Below, one piece after another: positions 23,198 to 34,402 of a stretch of DNA of 64,000 nt. The notes below the pieces were generated by a model, which made no database searches, was not told the DNA's origin, and saw only the letters and a list, made by a program, of their open reading frames with translations. The stretch's first letter is position 1, and each line of letters starts with the position of its first letter. Source of the DNA: Callaeas wilsoni (taxonomy: Eukaryota > Chordata > Aves > Passeriformes > Callaeidae); NCBI GenBank assembly GCA_013398955.1, contig VWPU01012725.1, forward strand, positions 19,651-83,650. The letters run 5' to 3'. Both the position numbers and the translations under genes were made by a program.

Positions 23198-24615
23198 ACA
23201 GTAGAGACCTGGAAATAATCTGATTGCACTTCAGTAATCCAGTGTTTTCTCAAGTACCGAAGGCCTTGTTTTGAAAAGCTGCTTGTTTACCTTTATCCAT
23301 CTTCAAGTTTGCAAAAATCGCCAGGGGAGGGATGACAGACTTCTAATTTGCACCTTGAAACATTTCAGGGAAACTGTTGTGCTAATGTTCTTTTTCCGTT
23401 CGTTTAGCTAATTGTTAGATAAGGTTTCCTAGTTCAAATATTCCTTGTTTCCCCTTTACAGACTTTACAGTAACCTGACTGAGTCTTTTTTTTATTTGTT
23501 TTTCATAACAGTATCATGTAGAACATGCCACTGGAGCCTCCCCACTTAGCTGCAGACTTTGCATATTTCTAAAATGATCCTGATGAAATAAAAGACTCAC
23601 TCAGTGTATGTTAAAGCTGAACTCCCTTTTTAATGTCTAGAAAAATGTTGTTGCTTGTTGGTTCATGTGCTATTTAAAAATGCAAAATTTAGTATCTTCA
23701 ACTTTGAATGGAGAAGAAAAATTCCTTATTATCTAATGTGGAAATATTGGCAGTTTCAAAATGCAAGTGTTGTACCATCACTAATATGTTTTAATCTATT
23801 GGCAAATCTCAAAATATTTTTCAGCATGTGCTCTAATATATTACAAAACTGTTGAGTCCCTAGATTTGTCTGTCAGTGCAGTTTAAGGTGTCAGGCTTTT
23901 AAAAAATGTTTTCCTTTTGAATTACTTATTTATCTACACTTATGGAAGTATTATTTTATTGTGTACATAACAGTATTAGACCATTGAAGTCATGTTTTGT
24001 TCATGTTAATTATTCTAAGTGGTCCAGTTCCAGCTCTATAACAGTGGCTGCAAGCTGCATATATATTTCCCTTCCCCTAAAGCCTGCATTAAATAATCTA
24101 TTTAACCTGAACTTGCCTGCTTTTTTCAGCATGAAGAGATTAACGAAGCATCTTCTGAAAACTGCTACTAAAAGTAATAATGCAGCCTTGTTCTGATGTC
24201 TCCTGTACCAGATAGACTGGATAGGTGATTGATTTAAAGAGTAGCTGTCTCAACTCCTGCTACAGCCCGTTGGCTGATCCCTCAATTCCAGTGATGCAGC
24301 TGGGCAGCAGCTGTGTTTGCAGTGGGTTTGCTGGAACTACACCTGTTCTTTCCTCGACACCTCAGTTGCAACAGGAGCCCTCAGCCTTTTCCCTCTTGCT
24401 GTTCAGAAATACCGTAGAACTGTTTTAGACTTTAGAGCAGTGCCTTAGGTGAAAGGAAAACTGTATTTTTGTATGATAGCTGTTTTGTTCTGGCAGAGAC
24501 AATCATTCTAACAAAGATGCCGATATTTTTTTCTGTGCTGAGATTTGTTGGATGGTCTGATCCAGCCCTGTGTAAATACATGCGCACTGTTAAATAAACT
24601 TTGCAGTTGAACAAT
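23190..24615 (+). CDS. MAP7D3: MAP7D3 terminal exon: two codons, stop and 3' UTR
   Basis: A strong acceptor (TTCTTCTCTTTGCTC, then TTTGGACAG) ends at 23189. In phase 1 it gives Glu-Leu-stop (stop 23195-23197), so the protein would end ...DASSEL, comparable to the ...TAEVI end of MAP7D1. The rest, to about 24615, is 3' UTR. An alternative terminal acceptor, TGCCTGCTTTTTTCAG at 24129, would give Ala-stop. The two cannot be told apart without transcripts. Confidence 0.6.
23587..23592 (+). terminator. MAP7D3: possible proximal poly(A) signal of MAP7D3
   Basis: AATAAA in GATGAAATAAAAGACTC lies 390 bases after the predicted stop and would give a short 3' UTR. Downstream sequence includes CAGTGTATGTTAAAG. 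Its use is unproven. Confidence 0.4.
24593..24598 (+). terminator. MAP7D3: MAP7D3 poly(A) signal
   Basis: AATAAA lies in GTTAAATAAACTTTGC, followed within 40 bases by a GT-rich stretch (CTGTAATGTTCAGTGTG). This fits cleavage near 24615. It is the last good plus-strand signal before the FHL1 3' end. Confidence 0.7.
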
Positions 24616-25354
24616 GCTTTATTTCTGTAATGTTCAGTGTGACCTTACTAGGCCTCTCCACCCCTTGCCATGCTGACCTGCCTTGGGATGCACTCTGGTG
24701 CTGCTCTAACTGCTCCAGCTGCAGATTCCCAAACTAGCAGCCTCTGGTAGTTGCATCTGTATGGTTGGGAGGAGCTTTACACTAACACCTTCAGCTCTCG
24801 CTGTGTTTGTCCGTGCTGATGGCGTGTTCTGAACTGAGGAATTCTTTAACCTGCTTTTCCCTGCCAGCCTTTGCCTTTGCCCTGCAACAGCAGCATCTCC
24901 AGCAGTGGAGCAGTGACCAGCAAGCTGCTGCCTTTTCTTCTTTGTGCAAGGGTTCTTTGTCAGTAGTTGAAAGGGAATGGCTGGAGCAGATCCAGTTGAT
25001 AAAGTATTTCACTACTGTGGAAAAAAAACCTCCTTAAACCAGCACTCAGGTTGCTGAAGTGTGGTAGATCTGTACATGAACAGTGGCTGTACATATGCTC
25101 TCCAAAGGGCTTTTTCACACAGGCTGTTTCTGGCAGATGGTCCAGTGTCAGTTATATATTTAAAAAATTAATTAGTTTATGGAAATTGTTGCTTTAGTCC
25201 TCAGATATTTAAGGGTGCAATGACAGCACAGCTGACTCTTACTTTGCCAGTATCAATGTAGTAGATTTGGTTTCAATAGCTCAGCCCTAAGACCCGTCAA
25301 TCATGTAGGATGGCAAAATGGAAAAAAAAAAGTAATTTCCAGACTCTGGATTCC
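24616..25354. other. short interval between convergent MAP7D3 and FHL1
   Basis: About 740 bases separate the two predicted cleavage sites. I see no supported gene, although short open frames occur on both strands without recognisable domains. A TTTATT at 24618-24623 is an AATAAA on the minus strand, so a distal FHL1 end could overlap the end of MAP7D3. Confidence 0.6.
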
Positions 25355-26170
25355 AAGCAGGCACTAGCCTCACTTTTATTCAGTCTCTAAACATACACTG
25401 ATATAATAGGAGAGCTAGCGTTGTCTGAGCTATTTTTAAGGCACTTGTAAATGCATGTGCATGTTGTAGGTGAAAGATTTACTACTTGTTAATGGATTAA
25501 TAATTGTACACAGACAGCCTTGTTTAAACAATGATATAAAAAAAGCTGAGGAGGACTTGCAGGCAAACCATGCGGAAATCAAGAGTAAAACAAGTTTATG
25601 GAAACTTAACTAAGCTAAATGTCACTGCCAAAACATTGTTATCTGTAAGATGAAGCCATTCCATACATGTGCTGCAATGTGGTGTGGTAGAGTAAGCTAA
25701 GGTATTTATTACTTATTAATGGTGTGGTGTATGTTGTGTATCTGTACTTGTAGAAGCATAATAATGGATCCCTCTGATCCCAAGTGCAATCTTTGCATCT
25801 CTGTGTCCAAGGTACATGCCTTGTCAAACCCACTTCAGTTAAGTGCCAAGCTTAATCATATACCAGATAAGTTTAAAACTAGATTTGTTTTAGTTTAAGC
25901 CACACACAGATGATGCAGTGTGTGGATCTCTAAATCTAACAGCATTTCAAGCCTTTATACTAGGAGTTACTTGGAAACAAGGTTAGATTTTTGCAAGGCT
26001 ACATGCTTTTGTACTGCAGGAGCTTCAAAAGTCAAACCCAGTATATTGAGGCTAATTTAGTTCTTACACTTAAATGGAAAAAGTTAAAATTCTCAACATG
26101 CAAAAACCTGCTCTTTTACCAGGACTGTTTGGGAAAGCAGGGCTTTAAAATCCATCTTACATCTGCTCAT
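25355..26170 (-). other. FHL1: FHL1 3' UTR
   Basis: The untranslated region runs from the TAA at 26171 to a likely cleavage site near 25355. It is AT-rich, with several short open frames of no significance. A proximal signal (AATAAA at 25710-25705, minus strand) could give a shorter form. Confidence 0.6.
25375..25380 (-). terminator. FHL1: FHL1 poly(A) signal
   Basis: The minus strand reads AATAAAAGTGAGGC, about 790 bases after the stop codon. Downstream TAGTGCCTGCTTGG is moderately GT-rich. Confidence 0.55.
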
Positions 26171-26325
26171 TTACAGTCGCTTGGGACACTCAGCACAATA
26201 AATTTTTCCGTTATGGCAAACAAAGCGCTTGTTGGCCAGACCACGGGCACACTTTGTGCATTTGAAACAGTAATCGTGCCAGGATTCATCTTCGTAGTTA
26301 ACCACACTGGTTCCTCTTCCAAATC
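26171..26325 (-). CDS. FHL1: FHL1 last coding exon (LIM4)
   Basis: The exon follows a NAGNAG acceptor (CTCTCCTAGCAG). From the CAG it gives [35 protein letters not shown] and AECPKRL-stop (TAA at 26173-26171). Using the upstream TAG would insert one Ala. Human FHL1 has no Ala there, so I take the CAG. Confidence 0.95.
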
Positions 26326-29300
26326 CTGCTAGGAGAGAACACAATTATAGGACGGCGATAGTAGCTTTGCCTGGGCTGGGTTATCCCATCAAACAGCACA
26401 GCCTGTTCTGCTGCCTCAGTGCTTCTCTAGGCTTGCAGGCCATAGGGGGTGCCTGAAATATTAAAGTGGCAACTGAGGCATGGTTTTGTTGGTTCTTCTG
26501 ATGTTTCTTGGAGAAATAAGTATCTTAGCATAAGGCTTGCATGGCTTGTCTCTGCAATAAGCTTTTTCCCTTGGCTCCTTTCTCCAGCAAACAGTCAAGG
26601 AGAGATGTGGAGCAAGGACAGGTTGGGCTAAACATTTCTGGGCTAAGATCCATGCTCTAAAATGCAGGATGGAATGTGAGCCTCACGGGACTGGCAGGAC
26701 AGTGCCCACATTTCAGGGCTGAGCTCTCTAATCTAGTGAGTTTTAAGTGTGGAATACATCAGAAGGGGTGCAAATGTCCCTTTGGAGCAATAAAACACCG
26801 CTCGTTTTAGGCTTAAGGGTCCCAAACTGAGACATGGGTGGGAACAGTTGTGGTTGGGGGAGTTTTGAAAGAGGTAAATTTGAGACATGCGAAGGCTGAA
26901 GAGCTCAGTTACTAGCTCAGCCTCCATCCAGCACAAGCACGTGGCTCAGAGTCAGATCCCATGTAAAATGCTGGTATTGGGCTTGGGTTACCAGACCTGC
27001 CTCTGATGTTAGCCATCCCTGGGCTCCCTGTCTTTGGGGGATCGCTGTCCTGACCTTCAGCACCCACTGCCCTCAAGCTGCATTTAATCCAACATACCTG
27101 TAATAGGATTCTTGCATCCAGCACACTTCTTGGCAACACACTCCTTGTAGCATTCAACGCAGTAAAACTCATCCTCCACAGCTGTGAAGCGCTTCCCACC
27201 CAGTTGCTTCTTGCAGTTGGAGCAAATGAAACACTCGGAATGCCAGGGCTGTTCCTGGTAAGTGAGGCCTCCAGAAGTGATGGGCTGGGAGAGAAGGAGC
27301 AGAGGTGTGGTTTAGAATCAGCAGGGGAGAAGAGAGGTGACATAGGCATGGGGTGTAAGGTAGGAAAGCTTTGTCATGGAGAGGATCTTTCCAGAGTTTG
27401 CACCAAAATTTAACTGGGCAGTTCACTTGAGTCCCTCTAACCTGAAATCCCACATACCTGGCACTTTCATAATACTTTCTTTTACTTGCAGTAACTGAAA
27501 TTCCACATTAATCAGTTGCAGAAGCTGTAAAACAGCTACTGTTTCAATTCTTGAATATTCAGTACTGCTGCAGAGCTTAAACTATCCCCAAAGCAAGTGC
27601 AAGACTGGTATCAATTGGTTTCTGCAGTGTTGCTGTCAGCTAACCCAACAACCCCTGCCCAGATCCTGTAATGCACAGGAACGATCGGCTCTCCCATCAT
27701 TCCACCAGCTGCTGGCACCAGTATCTCAGGGAAAGAACATCAGCTTTGGTGCAGCTTCAGCATGGTCTGCCTGCTGGTTCACCCTCCCAGCTCCCAAAAG
27801 GCACATGAGGGCTGGTTCTGGCAGTTGCCTCTGCAGAGGGGAAGGACTTACGTTCTTGCACTTAGCACAGGTCTTGGCAAACTTGTGCTCATGGCAGGAG
27901 ACACAGTAGAATTCATCACCCTTGGGGAAGAAGCTCCCAGATCCAATCACTTGCTTGCACTGGCTGCAGGTGAAGCAGTCCTTGTGCCAGACCATCTTCT
28001 TGTACTCAACATTTTGGTCTCCTACAACAGATAAAAATAACTTGTCATGTGAGATTTCAGGCCTGTGGCAAACCCTTCCTCCTGTACCTTGTAACATCTG
28101 TGGGCAAGACCTGTCCATAACTATGCACAGGATTCCACTGGAATGCAGACAAGGGATGAGCTGGTAATTTCTGTATCTGATTTTAGCCAGGACCTGCTAG
28201 TTTTTCTTAAAATAGTTAATCAGACCAGCTGCCTGAGCCTTTGAGGACCTGGATTTACAGAGCAAAGCTTTTGGTAGGAATGGTTTAAGACTGCCATTAG
28301 GGTTAATTATCCACATGAGGGTTAACTGTGAAGCAGCTTTTCAACACTTGCATAAAATGGACAGGTGAGAGCAACAGTCAAAATTTACTGCTCTGAGGTG
28401 CTCCAGCCTTCCACTGTGATGCCCAAACCCCTAACTGCAGCCTCCCAGCCTCATAAACCACCCTGGTTATGCCCTAGAGCAGAACGTGGCCCTCAGACCC
28501 CAGTCACTTACACAGTACCTGCAATAATGGGCTTGAAGCAGCCCTTACACCTGGGTGCATCCTCAGCAGCGGTGCAGTTGCTGCACCAAACCTTGTTGTT
28601 CTCCCTCAGCATGAAGGGCTCGTTGACCAGGGATGTGTAGCACTTGAAGCAGCGGAAGCAGCTGTCGTGCCAGTAGCGGTTCTTGAAATGCAGCTCCTGG
28701 AACGAACAGAAAGGGAGGGAGGGAGTGAGAGAGAAGCTTTTATCTCCCCCTGAGCAGCCCTAAAGCCAAGCTCCAGTCTCATCAGCCTGGGCAGTAAAGG
28801 ATAGATTTGTTGTTCCTGAGTTTGTCTGATTCAGTGGGTAGAGCTACAACTCCTCTTCAGTCGCTTAAGGGAAGGACATTTAACCAAACTCAGTGACACA
28901 ATCACATTCACTTTGGACTTTTGGAGGTGCAGAAGATGCTTCAAACCAACAGCTCTGAGATTTGAAGTTCTGCAAGTGTGGGCTTCTCAGGTTCTTACAT
29001 TCCCTCTAGTTCAGGTGTACATTATTATTGCCATAAACATTTATCTGGCCCCAAAGGTATTTCTAATGACTTCAGTAATATCATATTTCTATACACAAGC
29101 AACACCAGCTTCCAGTTTTAGTGGAGATCAAAAGGTTCCACCACCAGGCTTGCAGATATTTGCAGGTCCTCCAGTTTGTGTTTCTTCATGTCCTACTTGC
29201 TGTTATGGTGTCTGAACATCAGAGATACTATTATAAATTAACATAAGGAAAAAAACCCAATAGAACCATCTTGCCATCCAACTGCTTGTTCTCTCTCTCG

Positions 29301-29851
29301 CTCTCTCTCTAAAGAACTCTTGATTTCCATCATGAAGCAATAAGCATCTGACAAACTGACAAAAATCAGACCTCAGTGCTTTGCCCAGAAGATGAGTTTT
29401 GCAGGCCCTGTGCAGGCTGGCTCCCTGCAGTTCTCTCTCCAGGGCAATTCTGCTTTTACAGCAGTTCATGTGGCTGAATCTAGACCCTGAAATGAGATCC
29501 TGTGCCAGAGCAGCTCACCATGAGCATCCCTGTGCACGCCCCAGCACTGCTCTTTGCCCAAGGAGCACAGGGCTGGCAGCCAGAGGACTCCCGAAGAACA
29601 GCTCTTTCACAGTGGCTCAGAGGCAGACCAGAGCAAACAGGAGGGTGATCAGCACCTGCCTCTCCTCATCACCCACTGAGGTGCTCGGCACTGACCTTGG
29701 AGTCGGCCCCGATGGGTTTCTTGCACTCGGTGCAGGTGTTGGCGCAGAACTTCTCGAAGCACTTGACGCAGCAGTGCCGCCCCTCCTTCTTCACGTACTT
29801 CTTGCCGTGCAGGGGGTCGCGGCAGTAGTGGCAGTCGAAGCGCTCCGACAT
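26171..29851 (-). CDS. FHL1: Four and a half LIM domains protein 1 (complete, spliced)
   Basis: FHL1 is a zinc-binding scaffold of muscle sarcomere and nucleus, built of an N-terminal half LIM and four full LIM domains. Five exons (156, 178, 170, 187 and 155 coding bases) join in frame to 281 residues plus stop, against 280 in human FHL1. The protein starts [20 protein letters not shown]; human has [20 protein letters not shown]. It contains [48 protein letters not shown] and SWHDYCF, and ends YCAECPKRL. Every LIM shows its CxxC pairs and, where complete, its H-x2-C, so no zinc ligand is missing. The ATG at 29851 has A at -3. Identity as FHL1 rather than FHL2 or FHL3 rests on the PITGFGxGxSVV and GADSK segments and on the MAP7D3 neighbour. 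Confidence 0.96.
27098..27284 (-). CDS. FHL1: FHL1 exon (LIM3)
   Basis: The acceptor is CTTCTCTCCCAG and the donor TTACAG|GTATGT on the minus strand. The 187-bp exon encodes [34 protein letters not shown] and [13 protein letters not shown], very close to human FHL1 LIM3. Confidence 0.96.
27852..28021 (-). CDS. FHL1: FHL1 exon (LIM2)
   Basis: The acceptor is TATCTGTTGTAG and the donor AAGAAC|GTAAGT. The 170-bp exon encodes [38 protein letters not shown] and [11 protein letters not shown]. It is nearly identical to human LIM2. Confidence 0.96.
28519..28696 (-). CDS. FHL1: FHL1 exon (LIM1)
   Basis: The acceptor is GTTCGTTCCAG and the donor TTGCAG|GTACTG. The 178-bp exon encodes [33 protein letters not shown] and [14 protein letters not shown]. 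It is the most diverged of the FHL1 exons from the human sequence, but all zinc ligands are kept. Confidence 0.95.
29291..29310 (+). repeat. short CT microsatellite
   Basis: Ten CT-type dinucleotides with one CG interruption, in the FHL1 intron before LIM1. On the gene strand it reads GA. Confidence 0.85.
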
Positions 29852-29877
29852 CGTGCCCACGGTGTAGCTGCCAGGCC
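29696..29877 (-). CDS. FHL1: FHL1 first common coding exon (half LIM)
   Basis: The acceptor is CTGTGCTCTTGCAG and the donor TCCAAG|GTCAGT. The ATG is at 29851 ([10 protein letters not shown]). The exon also has an open 26-base leader upstream of the ATG encoding PGSYTVGT. That leader corresponds to the PSSYKVGT of longer mammalian isoforms, so it can be coding when joined to an upstream coding exon. GC and CpG are high. Confidence 0.96.
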
Positions 29878-30381
29878 CTGCAAGAGCACAGCGGGTCAGG
29901 GGACAGCCCTGAGCCCTGAAAACTGCTCCAGCCTTGTGGGGCTGTGCACGTCAGCAGGAGGAACGTGGCTCAGGAATGAGCATGCGGTGGTGTTGTCACG
30001 CTCCTCGAGGGCTCCAGGGTAGAGAAAGCAGCTGCAGTCAAGGAGAGCTGAGTCTCAAACCAGCCTTTCCCCATCCCCTTGTTGAGTGGAAGGATGCTAG
30101 ACTGGTTTATTTACGTACTGCGCATCGAGCAAGGCTAATGACACCTAAACACTCCCTGAGAGTCCCTTAGTTCATGGCTGCAGGCCTCAAGTGAGGTCCT
30201 GGCTGAGGCACCGCATTGCTTGTGTGCAGAAATCACCAACAAACATGAGCAGAGTGGAATTGTTTCCATGTTTCCAGCCTGAACCCACAGCCAGCTGCAG
30301 CCCTCCAATGCCTTTTGTGCTGGATAGTTGTGCAGCTTCCAGCTGCCTCTTTTCACCAGGCTTTCACATATAAAATCATAA

Positions 30382-30401
30382 GGGGGGGGAAAAAAAAAAA
30401 A
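30382..30401 (+). repeat. G8A12 homopolymer run
   Basis: Eight G followed by twelve A, with further A tracts to 30411. A likely sequencing-error-prone site; no coding meaning. Confidence 0.8.
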
Positions 30402-30684
30402 GGCCAAAAAAACCAATGAAAAAGGCTGCCTCCATGGAGAGATGTTTTTCAGCTCACACCAGCCAGGCTCTGCCAAGGTCTGATGTTCCACCATGGCCAG
30501 GGAGCTGGCAGCGGGTGTGGGGGATCTTGACTGGAGGATTTTCCACTTTGGCTCACGCTTTCTCCCTAGACACCCATCCCTTCCTGCACTCCCAGTCTCC
30601 TGCTAATGGCTCCCTCCATTGCAGGCACCCTTCCTCAGCAGAAGCCACCAACACTCCTGCGAGGAGGCTGCAAGGGTTCTGGCA

Positions 30685-30838
30685 AGATTCAGAGAATCCT
30701 GGAATGGTTTGGGTTTGAAGGAACCTTAAAGATCATCTTGTTCCAACCCCCCTGCTATGAACAGGGTTGCCAGCCACTAGATCAGATTGCTCAAAACCCC
30801 ATCCAGCCTGGCCTGGAACACTTCCAGGGAGGGAACAT
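30685..30838 (-). mobile_element. CR1 LINE fragment (3' end)
   Basis: Read on the plus strand it begins AGAGAATCCTGGAATGGTTT and continues ACCTTAAAGATCATCTTGTT, then CCATCCAGCCTGGCCTGGAA. This is the reverse complement of the standard CR1 3' end. It is truncated at its 5' side, in the same orientation as FHL1. Confidence 0.9.
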
Positions 30839-33800
30839 AAGAGTTACAGAAGCCTGTGGAGCCCCACAGAGGCAGCTCCATCCCTGCCCCAGCACGGCAG
30901 AGTCCTGTTTCCCTGCACAGCCAACACCCCAGGACACAGCCCTGAACTCGGCATCGTCACCAACTGGTCTGGCAAAGGGACTGCCAAGAGGAAATATCCT
31001 CTCTTCCTGATAGAGCAGCAGCATCAGCACAGAGCAAGGAAGGGAGAGGACATCGTCAGGCCACACAAATTGCTGCTGCTGCCTCCATCACGTGGCCTCA
31101 CCTTGGACCACCCCACCCAGCCATGGGGGCTACCTTGGAGCCTGTTCCTCACAGAGCTCAGTGGTACCACAGTGCTTATTCCAGCCATTCTGCTCCAAGC
31201 CCAGCACAATGTGTCTTTATAAACCAAACCAGTAGGAATTTTGGGGTGCAGACAGGGTGTGTCACTCCTGGCTGTGCCCTCACAACAAAGGAGGGGCAGT
31301 GGGACCCCGTTGGGCTCGCCCTTGGCTGCAGGATGCTCTTGGTCTGCCCTGTTATGGCCTAAGGGCCTGTTCACAGGATTGTCATGGGCTCTTGCCCACC
31401 CCAGTAATTCCAGATTTACCATCAGCTACAGGGCCCAACCTCACCAGACCTCTGCAGCACACCAGGAACAGCCCATCACAGCTGGGTACAAAGCCACAGG
31501 AGCCTGTATGTGAACACTTTGCCATCATAGCAGAGCATCTGACTCATCTGGGCCCAGGAAGACTGGGACTCACACTGCTACCCTGCAGGCTTTAAAATCC
31601 AAGAGTCATCACACTGTCTCCTCTTTGTCACCCTCTCAATAAAATAGGGTCAGAACAAGTTGAAGGATTTATATTTCAGAAAGCCATACAGAGAGCCCTA
31701 AAGAAAAGTATCATATGGGGAGGCTGCAGCAGAGGTGGAGGCTCCGTTCACACCCTGTCCCTTCCCCTAAAACTGACAGAAGCAGGCTGGAGGCCAGGCT
31801 GGTAAGAATTGTATTTTGTGGGGGACCAAGGCCTGGAAATGGTCCCTTGGCAAGGCCAGGAGAGGCCATGTCCTGCTGACAACTACACCAAGGGCTATGA
31901 GGTACCTGTTCAAGCAAATGAAACAGATAAACAGCTGGGAAACATGGAAACTATGTGAGCCACTGCCAGCTCTGCAGAGCTCTAGCAAGCAGGTGGGTTT
32001 TATTTGGAAGAAATGCAATTGCAGAGTCCAGGGCAAATGGTATTGAAACGTCCCTGATCTCAGGTTTAGGGTTGCTTTCAACCTGAACACATAATCTTGA
32101 AAGCATGGCTCAGGGAGCAACATAATCCCGTGTTCCTGTGTAACACATCACGCGCTAATGTGAAACACATTTATCACAGCAGCTCTGCAGCTCCACAGGC
32201 AAATTAACACTGGGCCTGGCAGCCCCCAGACTGGGCTGCGCACGCAGCTTCTGCCTGCCTCGTGCCATCTCACACACCAGAAAGCCCCTTTCATACAGAG
32301 GCAGGGGCATGAATTTGCTTCCAGCTTTTGCAGAAGCTTTCTGCCCTCAGCACTATCATTCCCAAGTTCCTGATCTAGAGCCAGGAAAGGCACCTCTGTC
32401 CCCTTGCCTGCGGTGAAGATGCAGTGGTCGCATTGCCCCTGCAAATGTGCTGGCTGCTCGTGGGCTCTGCTCACCTGGGCCATGTCTAGAGCCCACATCA
32501 GCCAGCCCATCTCCCACGACCCTCCCACAGGAGCAGCCCGCCCAGGGTATGGTGCACAAGAGCCCTGAAAGCCACCAGTGTGCGGCAGAGTGGAGCCCCA
32601 GGCCAGTAGCAGCTGTGCTGGGACCATCAGATTATTTTCCCCAAATGGAGCAAACATCTGTGGACACTTCAGAGCTCAGCTTCATTTAGTATCCTACAGC
32701 TGGTGCCCTCAGCAGTCCTGTCCCCTCTCATGGAAAATAACAGAATAGATATTTCTAAATGTATTTCTAAAGCCTGCTTGGCAGCAGGTCATGGGTTTGG
32801 AGTTATCTCCTTAATAACCTGATCACCCTCCAGCTGTACCAGGTCCCCACAGCATAACTTTCCAGAGCTTCCAGGTATATTAACCCTGGCCTGTCTTCAC
32901 TGTCTGAAAAGTAGGCAAGTTATGAAACTAAGGGCACACTGGGTATATGGAAAAATCGTTACTTCCTCGGGGTCTTTATTTAGTGCCTTCTGCATGACTT
33001 CCCGTATGAGCTGTGCAGCAGCTGCTGAGCACAGGGTAGGGATTCACACCAGGGGTACAACAGTGCTACAGCAACCCAAAACCAGGGTAAGCACTCACTA
33101 AACTACCACTAAAACCCAGAGCACTGAACCTCTGTGCTTCTTTTCACACTGCTGTGCTTAAAATGAGAGCGGTACATGCTGATATTTTAGCTCGGAAGTT
33201 ACTTGAGCACAAATTCCTGTGGCTGTACCTTTACACCAGACTATGGCGTCTCCAAGGGGACAGCCTGGTCAAGTGTCTCTTGTTTAGCCCCAGGAGAATC
33301 ACATACCCTGAGGACATGCACTGATCCAAACCCCATGACAGCTTGACACTGAGGCCACAGAATGGGATTTAGAAAGCAGAGGAGAAGTATGGACAGGCTG
33401 GAACTATTCCCCCACCAGGCATGTGCAGAGGATTGTTCTGCTGGAGAGAAGCGGGTGAAAACAGAGAGCACAGGCAGCTGGGGAGAGGGATAAATGCAGA
33501 ATGTGCCCATCCTTAAATAGCCTAGAGGACCCTCAATAAGAGATGAAGAAAAATACAGCTATACTTCCAGAAACTAATCCCGCTCTAAGCAAGGGAGCCC
33601 TGTCCCACCAGCCCTGGCAGGGTGTTCTCTAAATGTAGCTCCCTGATGGATTTGGCTACAGCTGGAGGGCGCAGGGCCAGGCCAGTGGCCTTCTCAGGTA
33701 TCAGGGTATTTGGCACAAAGACCCACTGGAATACAGCCCTAACATTTACCTGACCACAGAGGTGCCAGTTCTCCACTTGTCCCCTGAAAGCATCTTCTAC

Positions 33801-34354
33801 TTTTCAAAAACAGCACCTCAGCCCTTGGACAACCACACCTTCCATCCTTCAGAGATCTCAAACTCTTGGGCCCCAGGGGCTTCCACACACCTCACGAGGT
33901 ACCAACACCAAGCAGTCAGAGGGCTGACAGAGGGCCAGGGCCACATCTGCACCCTGCAGCATGGCCAGCTTTGGGATGGAAAGGGTACAGACCTAAGAAG
34001 TGCCACTCCACAAAAGCTACTGCAGCCACACAACCCCTGCCCCCCGTAGGTTCCTGCCATCATCCCGGGCTGGTTCATCCCAGTTCAGCCAAAGCAGCAT
34101 CACAGGGGTTTGCACAACAAATGGAACCGAAGCATTCAGCAAAGGGAGCTGAAGCACAGCTGATAAGCAAAGCACTTAGCACAGGATATGTGTTAATGTC
34201 TCTGGAGAATATGTTTAAATGTGATAAACCACCAAGGAAGAACTTGAAGTGTGGTCTCTAAACACAACTGTACTTACACTTTACGGATTATTCTGCCACT
34301 TAAGAAGGAAGATGAGGCTGGAGTTGTTAACCCTCTGCCCTACACACAGTTGCA

Positions 34355-34402
34355 TATGGAAGAAAAGGAGCAGTTGCTTATGGAAGAAAAAGAGCAGTTG
34401 CT
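34355..34402 (+). repeat. 24-bp direct duplication
   Basis: Two copies of TATGGAAGAAAA-G/A-GAGCAG-TTGCT lie head to tail, differing at one base. Non-coding, within an FHL1 intron. Confidence 0.9.

Larger units (their letters stand above)
26326..29695 (-). other. FHL1: introns between FHL1 coding exons
   Basis: Four introns of 772, 567, 497 and 999 bases separate the coding exons. I searched the 772-base intron for an extra exon such as the one that makes mammalian FHL1B and could not support one. The 999-base intron holds a short CT run. Confidence 0.6.

Noticed and set aside
29399..30022. 207-codon plus-strand open frame
   Set aside because: It is antisense to the GC-rich FHL1 half-LIM exon and has no domain of its own; the minus strand is clearly the coding one.
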